From: DSUN01 sp035527715 | GTDB lineage: Bacteria; Planctomycetota; PUPC01; DSUN01 | Direction: 5' to 3' | DNA length: 18,159 nucleotides | NCBI GenBank assembly: GCA_035527715.1 | Contig: DATKZY010000104.1 | Location: forward strand, 1 to 18,159 | Shown here: piece by piece, positions 1 through 5,039 of the stretch | Layout: each line of letters begins with the position of its first letter | Position numbering within the stretch: the first letter of the stretch is position 1 | Position numbers and translations under genes: made by a program | The notes under the pieces: generated by a model | The model's input: the letters and a program-made list of their open reading frames with translations, nothing else | Databases searched by the model: none | What the model was told of the DNA's origin: nothing

Positions 1-437
1 GCAGGCTCGGCACCGCGAGCCTCCAGGACGCCCTGGGCTTCCTGGAGGCCCGCGAGGGCGAGGCCCTGTTCGTCATCTACAGCGGTCAGGCGGCCGGCTA
101 TACTGTCCTCGAGCTCCGCGATGAGGAAGCACTCCGCGACGCTCCCTATCCCCTGGGCTCGCCCCTGCGCAAGCTCCCCGCCGCCGTCTTCTCCCACGCC
201 TTCCTGGCCAAGCTGCCGGGCCTGCAGGGAGCAACCGTGACGTATACGCCGGACGCGGAAGTGGCTGTGCGGCAAGCACATGCGAATAAGCGGGCGCTGG
301 CGTGCCTTCTGCCCAGCGTGCGGACCGCTGAGCTGATGGCCGTGGTTGACGCTGGAGAGCGCATGCCCCCGAAATCCACGTACTTTTGGCCCAAGCCATT
401 GACGGGCATGGTCTTGCGTTCGTTGGAGACTATTTGA
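1..437 (+). CDS. DUF1015 family protein, C-terminal part (5' end outside window)
   Basis: The frame is open from the left edge (first whole codon at base 3) to a TGA at 435-437, giving about 144 residues of a C-terminus. The last stretch reads VDAGERMPPKSTYFWPKPLTG, which matches the conserved ending of DUF1015 (COG4198) proteins, where the sequence M-P-P-K-S-T-Y-F is typical. DUF1015 proteins are cytoplasmic, about 400 residues long and of uncertain biochemical role. Roughly two thirds of the protein should therefore lie upstream of this window. The following gene has its own promoter 20 bases after the stop, so the two are probably not obligatorily co-transcribed. Family assignment rests on recognising the C-terminal motif; function is not claimed. 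Confidence 0.85.
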   Translation, partial: RLGTASLQDALGFLEAREGEALFVIYSGQAAGYTVLELRDEEALRDAPYPLGSPLRKLPAAVFSHAFLAKLPGLQGATVTYTPDAEVAVRQAHANKRALACLLPSVRTAELMAVVDAGERMPPKSTYFWPKPLTGMVLRSLETI

Positions 438-456
438 GAATTCCGGCCAACGCCAC

Positions 457-484
457 TTGACAAGGGCAGGAGATGGGCTATAAT
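457..484 (+). promoter_or_regulatory. Consensus sigma-70 type promoter of the prepilin-like gene
   Basis: A perfect TTGACA at 457-462 is followed after 16 bases by a perfect TATAAT at 479-484. The expected transcription start is near 491, giving a 5' leader of about 50 nt before the ATG at 541. It lies in the only non-coding gap between the DUF1015 gene and the prepilin-like gene. Both hexamers being perfect is uncommon and suggests strong constitutive expression; this last point is inference. Confidence 0.85.
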
Positions 485-525
485 AAGTATGGTTTTGAGA
501 CAAGCCTTGGGCCTTTTCCACCTAG

Positions 526-536
526 AAAGGAGGTGA
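526..536 (+). promoter_or_regulatory. Extended Shine-Dalgarno sequence of the prepilin-like gene
   Basis: AAAGGAGGTGA at 526-536 can pair along 11 consecutive bases with the usual 3' end of bacterial 16S rRNA, and ends 4 bases before the ATG at 541. It fixes the start codon. The other genes of the window carry only 4-7 base Shine-Dalgarno matches, so this one is exceptional and, with the consensus promoter, predicts high output. Confidence 0.8.
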
Positions 537-540
537 GAAA

Positions 541-1230
541 ATGAAGAAGAGACAAGGCTTTACGTTGATTGAGCTCCTGGTCGTCATCGCTATCATCGCC
601 ATCTTGGCGGGCATGCTTCTGCCCGCTCTGGCCAGGGCTCGTGAGGAAGCCAGGCGTATCCGCTGCCGCAACAACCTGAACCAGTTGGCTAAGGGTATGG
701 CGACGTACTTGAACGAGTGCGGTGACAACCGCTTCTACCCCTGGCCAGTTGGCCGCGATGGCTGCGGCGACAAGGCGAATCCTGACTTCGGCGGAGCCGA
801 ATGGCTAGCCTCCCTGTACTGGACCAAGATCATCCCCGATCCCGGCGTGTACATCTGCCCGAGTTCGCCGGACAGCAATGAGCAGGGGACCGAGCTTGGG
901 TCTCTCGGCGTCCCGGCCGGCGCGACCGTGTTGTCGAGGGATTCGGTGAGTTATTGCGGCATGGGCGACAAGAGTGTCGGCATCTACCTGTTCTCCAAGC
1001 AGAACAAGGGTGGAAGCTACAACACTTCCCAGTTGGCCATCCGCGACGACTTCCCGCCGAACGAGCCCATGGGGTGCGATGACACCGACGAGCCGATCAA
1101 CCACGGTGAAAGGGACAATGGCGGTATGGCCGTCCTGTTCTTCGACAGCCATGTCGAGTACTGGACCCATACGCGCGTTGACCTGGAAACCGGTGTCGGC
1201 GCTGGTGATCTGTGCGCTCTGATGAACTAA
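541..1230 (+). CDS. Type II secretion/pilin-like prepilin protein (DUF1559-like)
   Basis: The 229-residue product begins with a short basic leader and a class III signal, with prepilin peptidase cleavage expected between G6 and F7 (the motif GFTLIELLVV, Glu at mature position +5). One hydrophobic helix follows at about residues 7-28 and then a basic segment (ARAREEARRIRCRNNL). The C-terminal part has NHGERDNGGMAVLFFDSHVEYW (about residues 188-209), which corresponds to the closing H-x-G...F-x-D-x-H-V pattern of DUF1559-type proteins. These are found in large numbers in planctomycetes and Lentisphaerae and are presumed to be exported pseudopilins of unknown role. It is a single-gene unit with its own promoter and terminator. 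The pseudopilin fold is secure; assembly into a fibre or a secretion system is not shown here. Confidence 0.92.
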   Translation: MKKRQGFTLIELLVVIAIIAILAGMLLPALARAREEARRIRCRNNLNQLAKGMATYLNECGDNRFYPWPVGRDGCGDKANPDFGGAEWLASLYWTKIIPDPGVYICPSSPDSNEQGTELGSLGVPAGATVLSRDSVSYCGMGDKSVGIYLFSKQNKGGSYNTSQLAIRDDFPPNEPMGCDDTDEPINHGERDNGGMAVLFFDSHVEYWTHTRVDLETGVGAGDLCALMN

Positions 1231-1252
1231 GGCACACGCAAGTCGTGCCTGG

Positions 1253-1286
1253 GAATAGCCCGCCGCCCTCGGCGGGCTATTCTTTT
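1253..1286 (+). terminator. Rho-independent terminator after the prepilin-like gene
   Basis: A perfect 12-bp inverted repeat (GAATAGCCCGCC at 1253-1264 against GGCGGGCTATTC at 1271-1282) with a 6-base loop is followed by TTTT at 1283-1286. It lies 22 bases after the prepilin-like stop codon. The right arm also contains the TAG stop codon (1277-1279) of the opposing gene. On the minus strand the same stem lacks a T-run, so efficient termination is expected only for the plus-strand transcript. Confidence 0.88.
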
Positions 1287-3004
1287 GGCCCCACGCCCGT
1301 CGCCCCCTTCCCCTGCTCCTCCAGGCGCTTGAGCCAGTCGGCCAGCCCGGGGTGCTCGGGCTCCAGCTTCTGCACGGCAAGCACCGCCTCGCGCGCTTTC
1401 TCCCACCTGCCCATCCGCTCGCAGGCCTGCGCCAGCCGCACCCACGGTTCGACGCTCTTCTCCTTCTGAAGCAGCCGCACCATGGTCCCGTAGACCTCCA
1501 GGGCGGCGTCGGGGCGCCCCTCCGCCTCGCGCTGCCGACCCAGCGAATCGTAGAACTTGGCCAGCCCCCGATTCACCAGCGACACGTGCTCGGGGTCGGT
1601 GGACGCGGCCCGGCCCCAGCTCAGCGCCACCATCATATACTGCTCCCAGGCCCGCTCGTAGTCATTCGCATCCACGTACGCCGTCGCCAGGCCGATCCGC
1701 ATCACCGGGATTCGCGGCCACTTCGACACGCCGTCCTGCCAGAACGTCCGGCTGTTCGCCCACGCCTGGTTTCTGCGGTGCGTTGCCATGCCGAACAGCG
1801 CCAGCGCCGCCACGGCACAGGTGAGCACGACGCGGCGGTGCCAGCGGGTCGTCATCAGGCTCCCTATCACCCCCACCCCCAGCGCGCACACCCCCACGAG
1901 CGGCAGGTACAGGTATCGCTCGGCCACCAGGATGCTGATCGGCACCACGTTCGCCACCGGCAGCAGCAACAGGAACCACCAACCCAGGCCGAACACGGCG
2001 AGGCCCCGCCGCGGCGCCGCCCACCACGCCAACGCCACCAGGCCCGCCGTCACCCCCGCCAGGACCAGGATCCGCGCGCCGTCCGACGCCCAGTGCAGCG
2101 TCGCGTCCCCATGGGGCGCCACCAGGTGCACGGGGAAGAACAGCAGCCGCCCATACTCGGCGAAGATCAGCGGCACGTTCGCCAGGCTCGCCCCGAACGC
2201 CTCCCCCTTCACCACCCCTGCCTGCTGCGCCGTAACCATGTGCCACACCGTCAACCCAAACGCCACCACCCAGTGCGGCACCGTCGCCCAGAGCCGCCGC
2301 CAGAAGCCCTCCTCCGCCTCCTCCCCGCTGACCAGAATGGCCAGGAACAGCACCGCCGGCAGCGTCATCGCCGATGCCTTCGAGCACAACGACGCGAGAA
2401 GGAAGAAGAGCGACGCGCCGTAGAGCACCCAACGCCACCACCCGCCCCGGCGCTCGTGGGCCACGAACGCCAGGAACGCCAGGAGGAAAAAGAACGCGTA
2501 CAACACGTCGCGCCTCCCCGACGCCCACGCAACCGACTCCACCTGCGCCGGGTGCACGGCGAATGCCGCAGCCCCCAGCGCGGCCAGCCAGTGCGCAGTC
2601 CGTGGTCCGCCCTCCGCGGCCCGCACTCGGCATTCGGCACGCCCCAGCAGCCACACGAGCACCGCGTAGACCAGCAGCACGTTGGCCGTGTGGAGGAGCA
2701 CGTTGGTCAGGTGGTAGCCGACCGGCAGGAGGCCCGAGAGGCGGTAGTCCACCGCATAGCTCAACTCGCGCAGGGGCAGCCACGCGTGGCTGCTGGGGTC
2801 CCGCTTCGAGAACATCACCACGATGCTCTCGGGCGACAGCGACCGGATCCGCTCGTTCTCCTCGATCAGGAACCAGTCGTCGAAGCTCACGAACTCGTTC
2901 CGCAGCGCGTTCGAGAAGACCCCTAGCGTCAGCACCGCGAGGAAGAAGCATGCGATGGCGTGCCGAGAGAAGCCGCCGCCGCAGTTTCCGCTGTCGGCAT
3001 TCAT
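1277..3004 (-). CDS. Membrane GT-C glycosyltransferase with C-terminal TPRs (TMTC-like)
   Basis: The 575-residue protein is predicted to be a polytopic inner-membrane glycosyltransferase of the GT-C fold that uses a lipid-linked sugar. The first membrane helix (about 16-33) is followed by an external loop with FDDWFLIEEN (Asp42, Asp43), the place of the catalytic acidic residue in this class. HPAQVESVAW (151-160) and RRDVLY (164-169) form the signature seen in bacterial relatives of TMTC/DUF1736 proteins. About ten more hydrophobic segments follow. Residues from about 425 to 560 are soluble, with several TPR-like helix pairs. I start at the ATG at 3004 rather than the in-frame codon at 3061: the intervening residues do not look membrane-targeting and an extended -10 promoter overlaps that stretch. 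An arginine/glycine-rich insertion at about 122-138 is encoded by a 7-bp-period array. Acceptor and sugar are unknown. Confidence 0.85.
   Translation of the reverse strand: MNADSGNCGGGFSRHAIACFFLAVLTLGVFSNALRNEFVSFDDWFLIEENERIRSLSPESIVVMFSKRDPSSHAWLPLRELSYAVDYRLSGLLPVGYHLTNVLLHTANVLLVYAVLVWLLGRAECRVRAAEGGPRTAHWLAALGAAAFAVHPAQVESVAWASGRRDVLYAFFFLLAFLAFVAHERRGGWWRWVLYGASLFFLLASLCSKASAMTLPAVLFLAILVSGEEAEEGFWRRLWATVPHWVVAFGLTVWHMVTAQQAGVVKGEAFGASLANVPLIFAEYGRLLFFPVHLVAPHGDATLHWASDGARILVLAGVTAGLVALAWWAAPRRGLAVFGLGWWFLLLLPVANVVPISILVAERYLYLPLVGVCALGVGVIGSLMTTRWHRRVVLTCAVAALALFGMATHRRNQAWANSRTFWQDGVSKWPRIPVMRIGLATAYVDANDYERAWEQYMMVALSWGRAASTDPEHVSLVNRGLAKFYDSLGRQREAEGRPDAALEVYGTMVRLLQKEKSVEPWVRLAQACERMGRWEKAREAVLAVQKLEPEHPGLADWLKRLEEQGKGATGVGPKE
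2590..2638. repeat. Degenerate 7-bp tandem array inside a coding region
   Basis: Seven consecutive heptamers can be read on the plus strand: AGTGCGC, AGTCCGT, GGTCCGC, CCTCCGC, GGCCCGC, ACTCGGC and ATTCGGC. All have G at position 6 and a pyrimidine at position 7; six have T at position 3. The array lies within the GT-C/TPR gene and encodes a hydrophilic Arg/Gly/Glu-rich loop between two membrane helices, just before the conserved HPAQVES motif. The degenerate copies suggest an old array. It resembles the arrays at 17514-17638 in period and in a CCGAA-like core read from the minus strand. Confidence 0.6.
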
Positions 3005-3010
3005 GCGGGC

Positions 3011-3019
3011 ATTATAGCA
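3011..3019 (-). promoter_or_regulatory. Extended -10 promoter placed for a leaderless mRNA
   Basis: On the minus strand TGCTATAAT occupies 3019-3011, that is, a TGn extended -10 joined to a perfect TATAAT. Six bases separate the hexamer from the ATG at 3004, so the expected +1 coincides with the A of the start codon. There is no clear -35 element and no Shine-Dalgarno sequence in front of this ATG. This geometry is what a leaderless transcript shows. It could also be a chance match, with the gene simply read through from the FAD oxidoreductase gene 50 bases upstream. Confidence 0.5.
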
Positions 3020-3054
3020 GAGCGGGGCGGCTGCTTCCTGCCACGCCGACGGCG

Positions 3055-4275
3055 TCAGCATCCTGCGGGAGGCCCCGGCCGGGCCTCGCCAAGGTGAAGG
3101 GGGATTCGCCGCGCGCGGAGCGCCGACTGAAGGGCGGCCACGTCGAGGGCATCAGGCGTCGTGTCGTTCCGCGCGGCCAGCGCGGCGGCGAGGCCGGCCA
3201 CCTGCCCCGTAAGGGCCGCGGGCGGGATGACGCGGGTGACCTGCCAGGCGTCGCCCTCGGAGGCGATGCAGCGCCCCGCCGCAAGCAGGCCATTGACCCT
3301 GCGGGGCAGCAGGACGCCGTAGGGGACCTCCCACACGTGCCCGGCCTTCCGCCAGTCGGCCACGAGGCCCACCGAGTCGGGCACGTGCCGCCCGTGCTGC
3401 CCGTCGGCGAGCGTGGCCTGGCCCACGATCCGCCGTGTGGTGCGGAACTGCGCCATCGCGGGGAGCGTGAGGGGGAAGAGGTCCTTCCGCTCGTCCGCCC
3501 CCCGATCGGCGTAGCGCGCCTTGTAGTGCTCGAGGAGCAGCTTGCGGGTTTCGAGGACGAATTGGGTGACGTCCCTGCCGCTCGCGCCGCGCCATCGTCT
3601 CGACGTGGGCGCGCCGCGGCCCGCGTCGTCTCCGCCCAGTCGGACAACGTCGAGGAGTGGCGCCCCGCTGCCCTGCCCTACCGCCTCGCGGGCCGTGGCG
3701 AGCGACGCCTGGATGGCCCAGATGGCGGCCCAGTTCTCGCCGTGGGCGCACTCGGCCCCCGCGTGGGCCGCCACGTCCGCATCGCCCGTCGCGTCCACAA
3801 CACACCTGGCGCGCAGCAGGCCGCGCCCGCTCTTGTTCTCGACCTCGAGGCCGCGAAGGCGATCGCCCTGCATCGCCGGCGCGCACACCAGGGTGTCGAG
3901 CCACACGTCCACGCCTGCGCTGCCGAGCGCCTCGTCGAGGGCGAGGACGAACGACGCGGGGTTGAACGCCACGGCGTAGCGCGGCGTGGCGACGGCGTTC
4001 CGTCCGCCGGTCCATCCGGGCGGCACGTCGCCCGGGCCGTAGCGAACGCTGAGGTGCAGAAGCTCCTCGGCGATGCCGAACGTCACCTGGGTGCCCTCGC
4101 CGTCGCACAGCGGCAGATAGATGTTCACCAGCCCGGTCGTGGCGAGGCCGCCGACCAGAATCGTCTTCTCGACCAGGGCCGTGTGGAGCCCGCTGCGGGC
4201 GCTCTCCAGAGCCGCGGCCACGCCCGCCACGCCGGCTCCCGCCACCACCACGTCGTAGTCTCGCTCGAAGGCCAT
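3055..4275 (-). CDS. FAD-dependent oxidoreductase (FAD_oxidored type)
   Basis: The 406-residue protein begins with an FAD-binding Rossmann motif, DYDVVVAGAGVAGVAAALES (GxGxxG at about residues 12-17), followed by an acidic strand end (ALVEK) and GGLATTG, typical of the FAD-dependent oxidoreductase family PF12831. A second nucleotide-binding signature, CVVDATGDADVAAHAG, is present near residue 165. In the C-terminal part GLLAAGRCIASEGDAWQ, with its ATG-like flavin-contact strand, closes the FAD site. No signal peptide is seen, so it acts in the cytoplasm. I choose the ATG at 4275 because GGAGGA lies about 10 bases upstream; an in-frame ATG at 4314 would add 13 residues but has no such site. 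The substrate is unknown. Members of this family often stand beside carbohydrate genes in planctomycetes, which is only suggestive. Confidence 0.88.
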   Translation of the reverse strand: MAFERDYDVVVAGAGVAGVAAALESARSGLHTALVEKTILVGGLATTGLVNIYLPLCDGEGTQVTFGIAEELLHLSVRYGPGDVPPGWTGGRNAVATPRYAVAFNPASFVLALDEALGSAGVDVWLDTLVCAPAMQGDRLRGLEVENKSGRGLLRARCVVDATGDADVAAHAGAECAHGENWAAIWAIQASLATAREAVGQGSGAPLLDVVRLGGDDAGRGAPTSRRWRGASGRDVTQFVLETRKLLLEHYKARYADRGADERKDLFPLTLPAMAQFRTTRRIVGQATLADGQHGRHVPDSVGLVADWRKAGHVWEVPYGVLLPRRVNGLLAAGRCIASEGDAWQVTRVIPPAALTGQVAGLAAALAARNDTTPDALDVAALQSALRARRIPLHLGEARPGPPAGC

Positions 4276-4360
4276 CGGCTGTCGTCCTCCAGGGGGGTTC
4301 GGGGCTAAGGCCATAGAGTCAACCGGTTGGGAGCGGTCTTGTCAAAAATGAATCTTGCGC

Positions 4361-4390
4361 TTGCGCCGCCGCCGGGGCATGTGGTATAAT
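4361..4390 (+). promoter_or_regulatory. Extended -10 promoter of the RNA-binding protein gene
   Basis: TGGTATAAT at 4382-4390 joins a TGn extension to a perfect -10 hexamer. A weak -35 (TTGCGC at 4361-4366) precedes it by 18 bases. The start of transcription is expected near 4397, leaving a leader of about 230 nt before the ATG at 4627. On the other strand a perfect TTGACA lies at 4345-4340, facing the FAD gene, but no acceptable -10 follows at the right distance, so I do not call a second promoter. Confidence 0.65.
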
Positions 4391-4396
4391 TCCGCA

Positions 4397-4626
4397 CGTC
4401 AGGCCACGGTTTACACCTGCGAGAGAATGTCCACAATTCCTGCCGTTCGAGCGACATCCCCCTGCTGTGTTCCGAAGCGCCTGTGGTTCCATGGCCGCGC
4501 TGGGCACTCCCTGCCGTGTGGGGGTGGCGCGGCCGCGCCCGCCCGAGGCACCGTGCCCACTGCCCTGGAAAAGCACTGAGGCCGCCGACCGCGGGAATCT
4601 GTCTGGGTCCGTTTTGGAGTCTGTGC
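4397..4626 (+). other. Long 5' leader of the RRM protein gene
   Basis: About 230 bases between the predicted transcription start and the start codon carry no convincing gene. In bacteria, small RRM proteins and cold-shock proteins often have long, structured, regulated leaders, so this could be a control region; that is inference. The stretch holds short inverted GC-rich segments, such as the one around 4530-4550 (GGCGCGGCCGCGCC), and a 12-base word at 4592-4603 that recurs inside the coding region. I do not recognise a known riboswitch. Confidence 0.4.
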
Positions 4627-4652
4627 ATGAACATCTATGTCGGGAATCTGTC
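4592..4652 (+). repeat. 12-bp direct repeat in leader and start of RRM gene
   Basis: CGGGAATCTGTC occurs at 4592-4603 in the leader and again at 4641-4652 within the coding sequence (codons for G-N-L-S of the RNP2 motif). The copies are 49 bases apart and flank the ribosome binding site and start codon. Two identical RNA words in the message of an RNA-binding protein could serve for autoregulation, but chance similarity remains possible. Confidence 0.5.
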
Positions 4653-4926
4653 GTACGGCACGAACGACACGAGTCTCCGCGTCGCCTTCGAAGCCTACGG
4701 CGAGATCGCGTCCGCCCAGGTCATCGTGGACCGCGAGACCGGGCGCTCGCGCGGCTTCGGCTTCGTTGAGATGCCGTCCGACGAGCAGGCCAGGGCAGCC
4801 ATTGCAGCGCTGAACGGCAAGGAACTCGACGGTCGCACGCTGAACGTCAACGAGGCCCGGCCTCGCGCGGACCGCGGTGGCGAGCGCGGCGGCGACCGCG
4901 GCGGCGACCGGCGTCGCCCCTACTGA
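4627..4926 (+). CDS. Small RRM-domain RNA-binding protein with RGG/RGD-like tail
   Basis: The 99-residue protein is one RNA recognition motif plus a short tail. RNP2 is IYVGNL at residues 3-8 and RNP1 is RGFGFVEM at 42-49, both with the expected aromatic residues for single-stranded RNA stacking; helix 1 is around 14-23 and helix 2 around 51-62. From residue 78 the tail is rich in Arg, Gly and Asp (repeated GGD/GGE units), as in the glycine-rich bacterial Rbp proteins known from cyanobacteria and planctomycetes, some of which are cold-induced. It is likely a cytoplasmic RNA chaperone or post-transcriptional regulator. The start follows TTGGAG by about 7 bases, and longer upstream frames lack RRM homology. 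The gene stands alone between an extended -10 promoter and a strong terminator. Confidence 0.95.
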   Translation: MNIYVGNLSYGTNDTSLRVAFEAYGEIASAQVIVDRETGRSRGFGFVEMPSDEQARAAIAALNGKELDGRTLNVNEARPRADRGGERGGDRGGDRRRPY

Positions 4927-4956
4927 GCGACCCCATCGCCCAAGCGTAGCCAATCC

Positions 4957-4998
4957 AGAGGCCCACAGCCTCGCGTGAGGTTGTGGGCCTCTTCTTCT
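4957..4998 (+). terminator. Strong hairpin terminator between RRM gene and the minus-strand operon
   Basis: A 16-bp stem (4957-4972 with 4977-4992, one G-U pair) closes on a 4-base GCGT loop and is followed by the pyrimidine run TCTTCT. It lies 30 bases after the RRM stop codon. The stem is equally stable on the minus strand and lies about 47 bases past the stop codon of the last operon gene (5040), so it may also help end that transcript, though no T-run follows on that side. Confidence 0.88.
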
Positions 4999-5039
4999 GG
5001 ACCAATGTGAGCGGGGCCTCCGCGCCCCGCCCACGAGCC

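Noticed and set aside
3004..3061. Upstream start codon for the GT-C/TPR protein at 3061
   Set aside because: It would place the extended -10 promoter inside the coding region and overlap the end of the FAD gene, and adds residues with no match to the family N-terminus.
2374..4308. Plus-strand open frame of 644 codons
   Set aside because: Antisense to the FAD oxidoreductase and GT-C genes; the product is Arg/Pro/Thr-rich, typical of a shadow frame.
4322..4345. Possible minus-strand promoter for the FAD gene (TTGACA at 4345-4340)
   Set aside because: The -35 is perfect but at 16-19 bases spacing nothing resembles a -10 element (TTGACT, TGACTC), so I do not call it.
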